Shown: positions 44,844 to 56,047 of the stretch, piece after piece
How the letters are laid out: each line of letters begins with the position of its first letter
How positions within the stretch are numbered: position 1 is the first letter of the stretch
Assembly (NCBI GenBank): GCA_014240065.1
Contig: JAAZXR010000009.1
Coordinates: forward strand, 1-64,000
Source of the DNA: Myxococcales bacterium
GTDB taxonomy: Bacteria > Myxococcota_A > Polyangia > Nannocystales > Nannocystaceae
Length of the DNA: 64,000 nt
Direction of reading: 5' to 3'
Notes under the pieces: model-generated
Told to the model about the DNA's origin: nothing
What the model saw: only the letters and a program-made list of their open reading frames with translations
The model's database searches: none
Made by a program: the position numbers and the translations under genes

Positions 44844-45812
44844 CTAGTCTGTCGTGAGGAGGCCGATCTCTCGGAGCCGTTCCTCGAGATACTCTTGCGA
44901 TGTGATCGGGACCGGGAACTGATTCGGACGATCCGCGCCCATGCAGCCTGGGAGCGTCTCAATCGAGAACTGAGGGTTGAAGTGCAAGAAGTAGGGCATG
45001 GAGAACCGGGAGCGGAGGCTCCACGGCTCCGGCGGATTGACCACGCGGTGCGTTGTGGAGACCAGCTCTTTATTCGTCAGACGCTGCAACATGTCGCCCA
45101 CGTTGCAGACGATGGTGTCCTTCAGGGTGGTCACGGGGACCCACCCACCGTCGCGGCTGAGCACCTCGAGACCTGGCTCGTGCGACCCCACGAGGAGGGT
45201 GATGACGTTGATGTCCTCGTGGGCCGCCGCGCGCACACCCACCTGACCCGAGAGCGGCGGATAGTGCAACGGCCGCATGATCGTGTCCGCGGCGTCGACC
45301 TTGTCGGCGAAGTAGTCCACCGGCAAATCGAGGTGCATGGCGACCAAGGTGAGGAGCTTTTGTCCCGCTCGCCCCAGCGCCGCGTAGAGGTCGAGCATCG
45401 CGGGGCGAAACTCGGGCACCTCCTCCGGCCACGCGTTGGGCAGCATCCCCTCGTAGGCGATGGGCTCGGGGCCCACGTGCCAAAACTCCTTGAGATCGGC
45501 GACGTCCTGATCTTTGGCCTTCTCGATTCCAAAGGCGGTGTAGCCGCGCCCTCCCCCCGATCCGGGGACCTCGCAGCGCTTCTTCGTCGCCACCGGGAGC
45601 TCAAAGACCTGCCGCGTCATCTCGTAGGCGCGGTCCCGAACCTCGTCGCTGATGCCGTGGCCTTGCACACCCACGAAACCGATCTCGCGAAATGCCTTGC
45701 CAAGCTCGCCGCTCAGGCTTCGTCGAGCGTCCTCGCCGCTGTCGAAGCGCTCCAGCGATATCACCGGGATTCCCACGCTGCCTTCCACGTTCATCATCTC
45801 TGCGCGCATCAT
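44844..45812 (-). CDS. 2-oxoglutarate/Fe(II) oxygenase, isopenicillin N synthase-like
   Basis: About 322 residues from the ATG at 45812; ATG codons at 45809, 45797 and 45794 are close alternatives. The fold is the DIOX_N/2OG-FeII type: IPVISLERFDS, FREIGFVGVQGHGIS, LKEFWHVGPE. The iron site is AAHEDINVITLLVG (His and Asp) and STTHRVV (distal His), with RSRFSMPYF binding the oxoglutarate carboxylate. It resembles ethylene-forming/gibberellin-type dioxygenases and the xanthine- or nucleoside-linked subgroup. The tight link to a nucleoside transporter makes a nucleoside-related substrate plausible, but this is inference. It is divergent from the DUF5916 gene. Confidence 0.88.
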   Translation of the reverse strand: MMRAEMMNVEGSVGIPVISLERFDSGEDARRSLSGELGKAFREIGFVGVQGHGISDEVRDRAYEMTRQVFELPVATKKRCEVPGSGGGRGYTAFGIEKAKDQDVADLKEFWHVGPEPIAYEGMLPNAWPEEVPEFRPAMLDLYAALGRAGQKLLTLVAMHLDLPVDYFADKVDAADTIMRPLHYPPLSGQVGVRAAAHEDINVITLLVGSHEPGLEVLSRDGGWVPVTTLKDTIVCNVGDMLQRLTNKELVSTTHRVVNPPEPWSLRSRFSMPYFLHFNPQFSIETLPGCMGADRPNQFPVPITSQEYLEERLREIGLLTTD

Positions 45813-45921
45813 ACCGAGGTCAACGCCCGCCGGCAGTACCATCCACGTCAATGCGGAAGATCCGCGATGAGTTTGCGCCCAGACTGGCCGGACGGGCGTT
45901 CGCCCGCTAGTCTCCCGCGCG

Positions 45922-48186
45922 TTGGCTCCGTTCGCACTCCTCTTCGGCTTCGTTTCAGCGCTGGCAGCCGCACCCGCGCCAAAGACCGCGGTCGCGACCC
46001 GCACGGAGTCACCGGTGATCGTCGATGGTCGAGCAGACGACGCCGTCTGGTCTCGCGCGAAAACGCGCGAAGATTTCATCGAACGCACCCCCAATTTGGG
46101 GGCGACACCCCCCTTCAAGGTGAGCTTTCAGGTCGCCTTCGACGACCTCAACCTCTACGTGCTCATCCGACACGAAGGCCTCGAACGACCGATTCGAGTC
46201 CGCTCGCTGCGGCGAGACTCCTGGGGAGTCTTCTCGGGCGATTGGACCTCAGTGAAGATCGATCCGCTGCACGATCGCCGCACGAGCTACAGCTTCATCA
46301 CCAACCCCGAGGGCGTTCAGGTCGACGTGCTCGGCCTCGATGATGGCCGGGTGCGACTGCGACAGTGGGACTCGGTATGGCGCGCCGAAACACAAATCTT
46401 CGACGACGGTTGGCAAGCGGAGATCGCGATCCCTTTGTACGTGCTCGGTCTGCGCCCCGGCGAAGATCCAGTCATGGGCTTCAATATCACGGTGGGCGAT
46501 CCGGCGCGCGCCGCCGACATCGACTGGTCGTTGATCCCTCCACAACTCGGCGGGCTCTCCTCGAGCGCCCACGGGGATCTCGAGGGGCTCACAGACCTCA
46601 CGACGAGCAAGGCCCTCGAGGTGATCCCGTTCGTCACCGCGCGCAGTGACTTCTCGCGGAAGTTCACCATGGATCCGCGTCGTCAGGCCAACCTCAGCGG
46701 CGGCGGGGATATGCGGCTACAGATCTCACCGGGAGGCTACCTCGAGGCGACGCTGCTGACGGACTTCGCCCAGGTCGAGGCCGACGAGGTCCAGGTCGCT
46801 CGCGACCGATTCCCGCTATTTTTTCCGGAGCGACGGCCGTTCTTCCTCAACGGGTTGGACGTCGTCAACTTCGGACGTGAGCGCGAAGCGCAGCTCTTTT
46901 TCTCTCGCCGCATCGGTCTCGACGCGGGGCAGCCGGTGCCTATCGTGAGCGGGCTCAAGGCTTACGGTCGCTCGGATACGGTCTCGTACGCGCTCCTTAA
47001 CGTACAGACCCTGCGTCGCTTCGCGAACCCCGACATCGAGGGAGACACGGGCACCCCCGCCGAGAACATCACCGTCACGCGCGTGCGGGCGCAGGTCACC
47101 CCGAAGATGGCGGTCGGCGGGCTCGCCATGGGCAAGACCACCACCGCGAGCGGCGACACCTCTCACGTGGCCGCCGGGCTCGACGCGGAGCTTCGTCTCC
47201 TTCAGAGCAAGCTGCGATTGTACGGATTCGGGGCCGCCACCACGAACCGAGAGACGCTCAAGACCGACGAGGCCAGCCAGCTGCTTGAGAACCCCGCGCG
47301 GAGCGTGGAGACCGCTACGGGCGCCTCTGGATATTTTACGGTGGACTACCGGGGCCTGTACGTGCGGCCGCGGGTGTCGTGGCTCTGGAGCGACGGGGAC
47401 TTCGATCCCAAGCTCGGATTTTACCGGCGCCCAGGCACCGCCCGCCAAGACGCTGAGGTCCGCTTCGTCCCACGGCCGAAAGCGCTCGGACTCCAAGAGA
47501 TCAGCTTCGGGCCCAACGTCTCGCTCACCACGGATCCCTCCTACGACGAAATCCTCACCCGAGACATCGGCGGGTCGTTGAAGTTTCGATGGGCCGGAGG
47601 CGGCGAGGCGTCGTACCGGATCAGCCAATACGTCGACACCGTCAAGAACGCGTTCAATTTGTACGACTACGAGGTGAGCCCCGACACCTATTACGGCATC
47701 CGCCACGCGCTCCGGGCAGAGACGCCGCGGAGGTTCCGGGTGTCTGGCAAGACCTCCGTTGAATTCTTCGATCTCTTCGCGGGGCGGGCCGTCCAACTGC
47801 AAGGTCAAATTTTGGCTCAGCCCGTGCGGTTCTTCGGCATCGGCGCCACCTACACCCACTTGCTCGGGAACCTCGGGGCGGGTAAGGACTTCGATTTCGG
47901 GTTTCTCAACGGCGTGATGGAGGTGAACTTCTCGCGCAACATCTTCTTCGACTCTCTGGTCCGCATGACCCTCGAACCGGGCAACGAGCGCATCGGCACC
48001 CAGAACCGTTTTCGCTGGCGCTATCGCCCCGGCAGCGACTTTTTCCTGGTCTATCGAAACGACATCCCCCTCGGCACCAACAGCGCCTCGCCATTTCACG
48101 AGCTTGTCTTCAAGGTCAGCTTCTACGCGCGCGCGCTCCTCGACCGCCGCGCACGAAAACGCGAATCCGCCGCTTCTCCACGCTGA
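45922..48186 (+). CDS. DUF5916 outer-membrane protein with N-terminal CBM9-like domain
   Basis: 754 residues from a TTG. A signal peptide (ALLFGFVSALAAAPA) is followed by a CBM9-like sugar-binding fold (about 35-205): IVDGRADDAVWSRA, VSFQVAFDDLNLYVLIRHEG and a later SFITNPEGVQVDV. The DUF5916 part begins near 220 with RFPLFFPERRPFFLNGLDVVNFG and QLFFSRRIGLDAG, then a long beta-barrel-like run ending in ELVFKVSFYARALLDRR. Such proteins are common in Bacteroidetes and Myxococcota; the role in polysaccharide binding or degradation is inferred from the CBM9 part. No TTG alternative nearby is better. Confidence 0.85.
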   Translation: MAPFALLFGFVSALAAAPAPKTAVATRTESPVIVDGRADDAVWSRAKTREDFIERTPNLGATPPFKVSFQVAFDDLNLYVLIRHEGLERPIRVRSLRRDSWGVFSGDWTSVKIDPLHDRRTSYSFITNPEGVQVDVLGLDDGRVRLRQWDSVWRAETQIFDDGWQAEIAIPLYVLGLRPGEDPVMGFNITVGDPARAADIDWSLIPPQLGGLSSSAHGDLEGLTDLTTSKALEVIPFVTARSDFSRKFTMDPRRQANLSGGGDMRLQISPGGYLEATLLTDFAQVEADEVQVARDRFPLFFPERRPFFLNGLDVVNFGREREAQLFFSRRIGLDAGQPVPIVSGLKAYGRSDTVSYALLNVQTLRRFANPDIEGDTGTPAENITVTRVRAQVTPKMAVGGLAMGKTTTASGDTSHVAAGLDAELRLLQSKLRLYGFGAATTNRETLKTDEASQLLENPARSVETATGASGYFTVDYRGLYVRPRVSWLWSDGDFDPKLGFYRRPGTARQDAEVRFVPRPKALGLQEISFGPNVSLTTDPSYDEILTRDIGGSLKFRWAGGGEASYRISQYVDTVKNAFNLYDYEVSPDTYYGIRHALRAETPRRFRVSGKTSVEFFDLFAGRAVQLQGQILAQPVRFFGIGATYTHLLGNLGAGKDFDFGFLNGVMEVNFSRNIFFDSLVRMTLEPGNERIGTQNRFRWRYRPGSDFFLVYRNDIPLGTNSASPFHELVFKVSFYARALLDRRARKRESAASPR

Positions 48187-48249
48187 GACGCCCCTCTTCG
48201 TTGAGGCGCGAATGTGGCGTCTGAATCCCCTGACCTGCGCGCGCCACCT

Positions 48250-48966
48250 TCACGGCAGCCCCACACGCGCCGCGAGCGAGACACACGCAGTCTCGACCCG
48301 TAACGGCCGGGGCCCGAGCCCGACGCCCCCCAAGCCCGCCTCCTCAAGGCGCGTCACCTCATAGGGGACAAAGCCCCCCTCGGGACCGACCACCACCAAC
48401 GTCTCCTCCGCCGTCGACGGGCACGGACGCCCCGCGCCCACGTGCGCGAAGTATCCCGCCGTCACAGTCTCGAGCAGCGAGGGGACCGCCTCCTCCACGA
48501 AGGCCCGAAAGCCGCGATGCCATTGGACCTGGGGCATCCGAGTGTCGCGCCCTTGCTCCAATCCTAGCCGCAGCTGGCGCCCGACCTCGTCGTCTCCCAG
48601 CGCGTGGCTCTGCCAGAAACTTTTCTCCACGCGTCTGGAGTGGAAAAAGTGGAAGCGTTTGATCCCCATGGCGGTGAGCTGCTGCAGCACCTTATTGAGG
48701 GTCGGTGGGCGTGGAAGCGCCACGCAGACCACGAGCGGAAGCGGCGCAGGCGCGACCTCAGTGAGCTCGCCAACGGACAGCTGCACCTCGCGATCGTCGA
48801 TCCCAGTCACGACGGCTTCCCCCATGCACCCATCCACGACGCCCACACGCAACGAGTCCCCCACCTTCGCGCGGTGGACTGTCTTCACGTGCTCATATCG
48901 TCGGCCTGACAGCACAACATTGCAGCCCATCGACATCTCCGCCTGCTCGAGCAAGACCAAGTTCAT
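48250..48966 (-). CDS. rsmE: 16S rRNA m3U1498 methyltransferase RsmE
   Basis: 238 residues from the ATG at 48966; a longer frame to 49005 would overlap the divergent gene. RsmE methylates N3 of U1498 of 16S rRNA with S-adenosylmethionine through a trefoil-knot SPOUT fold. The knot motifs are VVVGPEGGFVPYEV and VGLGPRPLRVETA (about 191-226), and the start has the PUA-like region GRRYEHVKTVHRAKVGD. It is divergent with the amidohydrolase, with only about 21 bases between the proposed starts, so at least one promoter must overlap a coding region. Confidence 0.95.
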   Translation of the reverse strand: MNLVLLEQAEMSMGCNVVLSGRRYEHVKTVHRAKVGDSLRVGVVDGCMGEAVVTGIDDREVQLSVGELTEVAPAPLPLVVCVALPRPPTLNKVLQQLTAMGIKRFHFFHSRRVEKSFWQSHALGDDEVGRQLRLGLEQGRDTRMPQVQWHRGFRAFVEEAVPSLLETVTAGYFAHVGAGRPCPSTAEETLVVVGPEGGFVPYEVTRLEEAGLGGVGLGPRPLRVETACVSLAARVGLP

Positions 48967-48987
48967 TTGTGCGATATGCTTCACACG

Positions 48988-50682
48988 ATGGGCCACAAAT
49001 CGCAACCCGGACGTCGTCGTTTCCTCTCCGCCGCGAGTGGCGCGGCGACCACCGTCTTTTTGTCAGCCTGCGGCACCAAGAAAACGAGCGTCCAAGCCAC
49101 CACCGGAGCCGACCTCGTCATCACCGGAGGGACGATTTTGCCGCTCCATCGACTTCATCAGCCCTGTGAGGCCCTCGCCGTCCGCGACGGCAAGGTGTGG
49201 AAGCTGGGAAGCCGAAGCGAAATCGAGGCGCTGGCCGGGACCAACACCAAGAAGATTGATCTTGAAGGTGGCCTCGCGACCCCCGGTCTCGTCGACTCCC
49301 ACGCCCACCTCATCAACCTCGGCGCCTCGCTCGAAGAGGTGGATCTTCGCGGCGCGCGCTCGCCCGAGGAGGTCATCCGTCGCCTCAAAAATGCGAAGCG
49401 ACTGGGCGACTGGGTCATCGGTCGCGGCTGGGATCAGAACCTCTGGAGCCCTCCCACCATGCCGACCCATCACATCCTGACGCGTGAATTCCCGGACCGA
49501 CCCGTGTGGCTCACCCGCGTCGATGGCCACGCGGCCTGGTGCAACAAAGCGGTCATGGATTTGGCGAACCTCAACGCAGACGTCGAAGACCCTCCCGGCG
49601 GCGAGTTCTTGCGCGGCGAGGACGGCGAGTTGACAGGGGTGCTTATCGACACCGCGATGGACGCGGTCACCCCTCCGCCGCCATCCCGCGAAGACATCCG
49701 GCGATATATCATCGAGGGACAGCGGCACGCGCTCGAGCGCGGCCTCACCGGTGTACACGAGATGGGGATTTCAAAACTCCAGCATCACGTGGTTAAAAGC
49801 GTTGAACGTGAGGGCGCCCTGCGCATGCGACTCAACGCATACGCCGACCGCGAATGGTTCGAGTCTGAGCTGATGGAGACGACCCCTGAGCCCGTCGCTG
49901 CAGAGGCCCTGTACGCGGTGCTCGGCGCGAAGATTTACGCCGACGGCGCCCTCGGAAGTCGTGGCGCCGCGCTCACCGACAGCTATCACGACCGCCCTGG
50001 ACACAAAGGCAAGCTGCTCACCTCCCAAAAGCGCCTCGAGCGGCTCGCGCTCGAGTCGATGGAACGTGGATGGCAGCTGGCGACCCACGCCATCGGTGAC
50101 CGCGCGATCCACCAAGTGCTCAACGCCTACGGCCTGGCCGACCAGCGGTTCCGCAGGCGCGACCATCGTTTTCGCATCGAGCACTGCCAGATCGTGAACG
50201 TCAATGACATCGCCGACTTCGCGCGACTCTCCGTCGTCGCGAGCATGCAGCCGACCCACGCCACCAGCGACATGTCGTGGGTGCCCGACCGCATCGGGCA
50301 GCGGCGCCTGGAGGGGGCGTACGCGTGGCGGCGGTTCATCAACGCCGGCGTACACCTGGCCCTCGGATCTGATTTCCCGGTGGAGCAGGCGGATCCGCGG
50401 CTCGGTCTCTACGCGGCCGTCACCCGTCAAACCGTGGGTGGAGCGCCGGAAGGGGGCTGGCTCCCAGACCAACGGCTCACGGTTGTTGAGGCGTTGAGGG
50501 GTTTCACGACGGAGGCGGCGTTCGCGGCGCGACGGGAGGCGCACCTCGGGGCGCTCGCGCCGGGTATGCAGGCCGACATCACCTGCTTTGGCGCCGATCT
50601 CCGCTCCGCGCCGCACTCGGAGCTCCCAGATATTCCCATCCGCGCGACGATCATCGCCGGGAATATTTGCCATCGCGCCTGA
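48988..50682 (+). CDS. Tat-exported amidohydrolase (YtcJ-like) lipoprotein
   Basis: 564 residues from the ATG at 48988; ATG 48976 and TTG 48967 are alternatives. The N-terminus has a twin-arginine signal (GRRRFLSAASGAA) and a lipobox LSAC, so it is probably Tat-exported and lipidated. The amidohydrolase_3 fold is shown by TPGLVDSHAHLINLG, a beta-alpha region GRGWDQNLW, VDGHAAWCNKA, IYADGALGSRGA, THAIGDRAIHQVLNAY, RIEHCQIV and LALGSDFPVE. The family hydrolyses amides or forms imino/hydantoin-type products; substrate is unknown. Confidence 0.9.
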   Translation: MGHKSQPGRRRFLSAASGAATTVFLSACGTKKTSVQATTGADLVITGGTILPLHRLHQPCEALAVRDGKVWKLGSRSEIEALAGTNTKKIDLEGGLATPGLVDSHAHLINLGASLEEVDLRGARSPEEVIRRLKNAKRLGDWVIGRGWDQNLWSPPTMPTHHILTREFPDRPVWLTRVDGHAAWCNKAVMDLANLNADVEDPPGGEFLRGEDGELTGVLIDTAMDAVTPPPPSREDIRRYIIEGQRHALERGLTGVHEMGISKLQHHVVKSVEREGALRMRLNAYADREWFESELMETTPEPVAAEALYAVLGAKIYADGALGSRGAALTDSYHDRPGHKGKLLTSQKRLERLALESMERGWQLATHAIGDRAIHQVLNAYGLADQRFRRRDHRFRIEHCQIVNVNDIADFARLSVVASMQPTHATSDMSWVPDRIGQRRLEGAYAWRRFINAGVHLALGSDFPVEQADPRLGLYAAVTRQTVGGAPEGGWLPDQRLTVVEALRGFTTEAAFAARREAHLGALAPGMQADITCFGADLRSAPHSELPDIPIRATIIAGNICHRA

Positions 50683-50695
50683 GTGAACTCATCGC

Positions 50696-52300
<1,605 letters not shown>

Positions 52301-52306
52301 GGCCGG

Positions 52307-52891
52307 TTACTCCTTTCCTTCCTGCTGCTCCGGTCGCTCCCACGTCGCCAGGGTCAGATCGACGTTGAGCCGATCTTCTGTCGACGATGGTGACCGCACG
52401 AGGAGGTTCTCCGTGAGCACAACGTGCGTGGGATTCGACTCGAGCTTCGCGACGAAATCGACGAGCTGCTCAAGGGTGACGCCACGGAGATCAAACTCAA
52501 CGGCGTTCTTTCTCAGACCATCCTTGAGATCCACAGGCTGCAAAAGCTGCTGGTTCCTCGCGGAGATTCCGATCTGCTGGGCGGCCTCCTCGACCGCGGT
52601 CGTCAACAGCAGCGACTCCGAAGATATCTTCGACTCCCGCTGCTGTTTTTGGGCCGCCTTGCGCTGGTAGACGCCCCCTTGACTGTACGCGAGTTCGATC
52701 CCTGCGCGCAGGTCCGACACCCCGTCTTCGAGCTCGTCGAGCTTCATCCCGCGGAAGAAAAACAACAGCGCCAACGCGGTGACGAACGCCGCCACGACGA
52801 ACGCGAGCACCAAGGTCCGCTCGCGTGGCTGAAGCCGCGCGACGAACCCGTGACTGTGCCCCCCGAGGGGCACCCCTTTTGGATCACTCAT
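52307..52891 (-). CDS. gspM: Type II secretion protein GspM
   Basis: 194 residues, with an N-terminal cytoplasmic stretch, one helix TLVLAFVVAAFVTALALLFFF (about 25-45) and a periplasmic domain of alpha/beta type. GspM joins GspL in the inner-membrane platform of the type II secretion system. Its ATG overlaps the gspL stop (TAATG). Sequence identity in the GspM family is low; assignment rests on size, topology and gene order L-M-N. Confidence 0.85.
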   Translation of the reverse strand: MSDPKGVPLGGHSHGFVARLQPRERTLVLAFVVAAFVTALALLFFFRGMKLDELEDGVSDLRAGIELAYSQGGVYQRKAAQKQQRESKISSESLLLTTAVEEAAQQIGISARNQQLLQPVDLKDGLRKNAVEFDLRGVTLEQLVDFVAKLESNPTHVVLTENLLVRSPSSTEDRLNVDLTLATWERPEQQEGKE

Positions 52892-54708
52892 TACTGCTCC
52901 TCCATTTTCGCGGTTCCAAGCTCTCGATAGCAGTTGTGATCGACGATCATCTCAAACACCTTCCGTTCGTTACGATCAACAATGCGCCCCTTCGTGATGC
53001 CCCCAACACAGCCGAGCAGCTCTAGCTGGATGGCCAGCCGGTCCTGGGCGGACGCGCGCGTGGCTGACATCTTAAGCTCCATCTTCCGCTCTCGAAGATC
53101 GATGGAGCCGAACTCCAGGGCGTCGCTCATCACTATCCCTGCGTTGTTGTCGATCATCTGCAGGCCGGTGTCACCGTCCCCGTCCCCGGCCGCCGCGCCA
53201 TCTTCGGGGGCAGGCATCGGTATCGCGGCGCCCGTGGGATCCACGGGGACTCCTCCGTCCATCAGCTGTGGCAAGGGCGCGAGTGGCACCTCCGGGGGTT
53301 GTCCATTCCCAGCATCCGAAGGGGTCGCGGCCAACGCCACCATATCCAGCAGCTCGAGGGCACCGCGCGACGGGATCGCCTTCTTGAGATCTGCGCCGCC
53401 CACCGACAACACCGCGGCCTCGATCTCCGATCGAGTGGAGAAGGACTCTCCGAAATACTGCTTGGTGACTACAGACAACTCCTCGGTGAGGAGCTCGGTC
53501 TGGCGCTCGAGCGCCTGCTGTTTGGCGAGCGAGTCGATGCACGCCAGCGCGAAGACAGCGAACCCCACGGCGACCAGCGTATAAAACTGACGCTGCATCC
53601 ACCCGGCGTCGCGCTCCACCGCGCTCGCGTCGTCGAGGCGGATAAGCGGGCGCCTCGCTGCGCCGATACTCGCCCCCAACGCCGAGCAATAGTCTCCCCA
53701 ACCTGCCTCCGGTGCCTCGCCAACCACTTTCCCCACAGGCGTGATCACCTTCGCGGGGATCCCAACGCGCCCCTCAAGATACTCTCCGAGCCCCTCGATA
53801 AGGGCGCCGCTGCCCGCGAGCCTTAACTCCGTCATCTCGCAGCCAAGCTCGTTTCGGAGCCAGAGTCGCGTGAGCTCGATCTCTCGAAAGATCACCTCCA
53901 GGGTAGATTCGGTGAGCACCGCGACAGCGCGCTGCTGCTGCGAGAGCTCCGGCAGCCCGCCGTGGGGCAAGAAGGCGCTGTCGCGCTTCAGCTGCTCCGC
54001 GCGCTCCTCCGCCACACGATACTCGCGAGCGAAGGCCGCGGTGAGATGCTGTCCACCGCGCCGGACCGAGCGAATCGCCACGATGCCCTTCTCCGTGATC
54101 GCGGAGAGTTCAGACGAGCGCGATCCCATATCCACGATCAGCGCCGCCGGGAGCACCTCCTCGGCCCCATCATCTTCATCGCTGGCGTAGGCCTGGACCG
54201 GTCCGATCTGCGTTTGGGCCAGCGCCGCCGGCGTGGTGGTGAGGAGGCGGAGGTCGAGCCCCTCCGCGCCGCACCGCTCTACCACAGCCTCCGTGACCTC
54301 CTGTGGAACGGCGATCGCGACCGCGACACCGCCGCCGCGCGTGGCGCTGCTGGCGTGATCATACTTGTACTCGGTCAGCCCCTTGGGCAACAACTCTTCG
54401 AACTCGAACGGCAACACCTGAGCGATTCGCTTCCCGTCGGAGAACGGAAATTTGATCACCCTCGCGCTCGCCAGATTCCCCGACAGCGCGATACCAGCCG
54501 GGAGGCGCTCAAGCCCGTTCGCACGCAGCAGCTTGAGCGCGGCCTCCAACGAGGCCATGCTTCGCCCCTCGCGATCGAGCGACGCCTCACTCTGCGGTAC
54601 GTCAGCCTCGTACACCGCGACGACTTGAACGCCGCGAAAGCCCGCCGTGGATACGACGCAGCGGACGTTCTTTGAACCTAAATCAATTCCAACAAACTGT
54701 TGTGCCAT
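52891..54708 (-). CDS. gspL: Type II secretion protein GspL (PilM-like cytoplasmic domain)
   Basis: 605 residues. The N-terminal 350 residues form an actin-like PilM/GspL domain: VGIDLGSKNVRCVVS (about 5-19), FEFEELLPKGLTEYKYD and ALIVDMGSRSSELSAI, with GSGALIEGLGEYLEGRVG. A membrane helix (FYTLVAVGFAVFALACIDSL, about 375-394) and a periplasmic domain (about 395-605) follow. The periplasmic part has a Pro/Gly/Asp-rich linker near 480-520. GspL anchors GspE to the inner membrane. Gene order and size fit GspL rather than PilM, since PilM lacks the long periplasmic domain. Confidence 0.9.
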   Translation of the reverse strand: MAQQFVGIDLGSKNVRCVVSTAGFRGVQVVAVYEADVPQSEASLDREGRSMASLEAALKLLRANGLERLPAGIALSGNLASARVIKFPFSDGKRIAQVLPFEFEELLPKGLTEYKYDHASSATRGGGVAVAIAVPQEVTEAVVERCGAEGLDLRLLTTTPAALAQTQIGPVQAYASDEDDGAEEVLPAALIVDMGSRSSELSAITEKGIVAIRSVRRGGQHLTAAFAREYRVAEERAEQLKRDSAFLPHGGLPELSQQQRAVAVLTESTLEVIFREIELTRLWLRNELGCEMTELRLAGSGALIEGLGEYLEGRVGIPAKVITPVGKVVGEAPEAGWGDYCSALGASIGAARRPLIRLDDASAVERDAGWMQRQFYTLVAVGFAVFALACIDSLAKQQALERQTELLTEELSVVTKQYFGESFSTRSEIEAAVLSVGGADLKKAIPSRGALELLDMVALAATPSDAGNGQPPEVPLAPLPQLMDGGVPVDPTGAAIPMPAPEDGAAAGDGDGDTGLQMIDNNAGIVMSDALEFGSIDLRERKMELKMSATRASAQDRLAIQLELLGCVGGITKGRIVDRNERKVFEMIVDHNCYRELGTAKMEEQ

Positions 54709-54711
54709 GTC

Positions 54712-56043
54712 TCATTCCTCTCGAAAGAACAGCCAGGCCCCCTTGCCCGAGCTGTTGCTCCGTCCGTATTGCATGTCGTAGACGGCGTCCACGCGGGTCC
54801 TGGCGGCGCCGACATCCGTGATGATCTCGATTCTGTAGTATCGCTCTGGCTCGACGGTGGCGACCTCGCGCAGCCCGCCCCAGCACGAGTCGTTACGACA
54901 GCCCTCGTTCACGCGCACCTCGACACCATCGGGGATGAAGGAGTTCGTCTGCTGCTCGGCGTCGTCCCCTCCGGTCAAGAACGCCGGCATCATGTACTGA
55001 TCAGGCTTACCGACGATGCTCTTGAGGTCGGTCAGTTTCTCAAACAAATTGAACTGCCGCGCCTCCACCACGAAGTTGGCGAGGGGCAGCGTCATCGCGA
55101 GGTAGTTTGGCCCCTCTGTCTTCCAGCGGTCACGCGAAGACACTGCGTGGACGAGCACCGCGGCGATCTGTCGCGCGGAGGCGAAGTTCACGTTGATCTT
55201 GCACGAGCCATAGACGGTCAATTCGTCTCCGAAGGCGGCCACCCAATCGTCATCGATCCCCTCCACGAGCTGGAGCTCCTCGAGGCTGTCAAGCCGGGCG
55301 TTCCTCGGCTGGTAAGGGTCGTACAACTCGGTGTAACGGTAACGCTCTGCGCCGCCGCCGGTCTCCATCCTGAGGGGATCGAAGCTGCTGCGATTGTCGT
55401 CGATATAGTCGACGATGCTGCTCAGCACATCAGTCCTGCGATACGTCTGCCCGTCGGCCTTGTCCTCCTCGAACAACGGATCGTAGAGGCTGGGAGCCAT
55501 CAACTGGGCCAGCATGGTCGCGGTCTGGCTCTGCACCTTGCTGCCTTTCGAGTCCGACTTGTTGAGGCAGTTGACGTTAATCCGGCCGCTCTCCGCCTCG
55601 ACGCGAACCTCAAATCCCCCGCCTCCCAGCGACAAGTCACCGAGCGCAGACGTGTCCATCCCGACGAAGTCACCGAGGGCTTGCGCCCCGTCCTGACTCC
55701 CGAAGATCGACATGAGATAGGGCGCCACCTGGGTGATGTCCATCTGGCCGCCGACGAACTCTCGAAACTGCTTCTGGTTAAACACCATCCGCTGAAGCTC
55801 GAACATCAACACCGACAAGCGCAACGCGCCCCGCTGCATATTTCGGGCCTTGACCTTGTCCGCGGTGTTCACGGAGCCTTGCCAGTCGACCTTGGCGTCG
55901 AGGTTGAAGGTGGTCGTGAACGGGATCATGACGGCCAAGGCCGCGAGCACCATCAGCAACGCGACGCCGCGCTCACTGCGTCGCGCCGACGGCGCCTCGG
56001 CGAGCGCTTCGTTGGGTGGCTGAAGTTGATCGGGTGTCGTCAC
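54712..56043 (-). CDS. gspK: Type II secretion minor pseudopilin GspK
   Basis: 443 residues, long for a pseudopilin as is normal for GspK. The N-terminal prepilin segment is RGVALLMVLAALAVMIPFTTTF (about 25-46). The large domain has VDYIDDNRSSFDPLRMETGGGAERYRY and the helical insertion typical of GspK. GspK caps the pseudopilus and lacks the Glu5 of most pseudopilins, consistent with GVALLMV here. It follows gspJ by 4 bases and precedes gspL by 3. Confidence 0.9.
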   Translation of the reverse strand: MTTPDQLQPPNEALAEAPSARRSERGVALLMVLAALAVMIPFTTTFNLDAKVDWQGSVNTADKVKARNMQRGALRLSVLMFELQRMVFNQKQFREFVGGQMDITQVAPYLMSIFGSQDGAQALGDFVGMDTSALGDLSLGGGGFEVRVEAESGRINVNCLNKSDSKGSKVQSQTATMLAQLMAPSLYDPLFEEDKADGQTYRRTDVLSSIVDYIDDNRSSFDPLRMETGGGAERYRYTELYDPYQPRNARLDSLEELQLVEGIDDDWVAAFGDELTVYGSCKINVNFASARQIAAVLVHAVSSRDRWKTEGPNYLAMTLPLANFVVEARQFNLFEKLTDLKSIVGKPDQYMMPAFLTGGDDAEQQTNSFIPDGVEVRVNEGCRNDSCWGGLREVATVEPERYYRIEIITDVGAARTRVDAVYDMQYGRSNSSGKGAWLFFREE

Positions 56044-56047
56044 GTCA

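Noticed and set aside
43719-46343. An 874-codon plus-strand open frame
   Set aside because: It runs antisense through the CNT and 2OG-oxygenase genes and into the DUF5916 gene. Composition is Arg/His/Asp-rich, as expected for a shadow frame in high-GC DNA. Similar long shadows occur at 15558-17558, 25779-27281 and 54700-56079.
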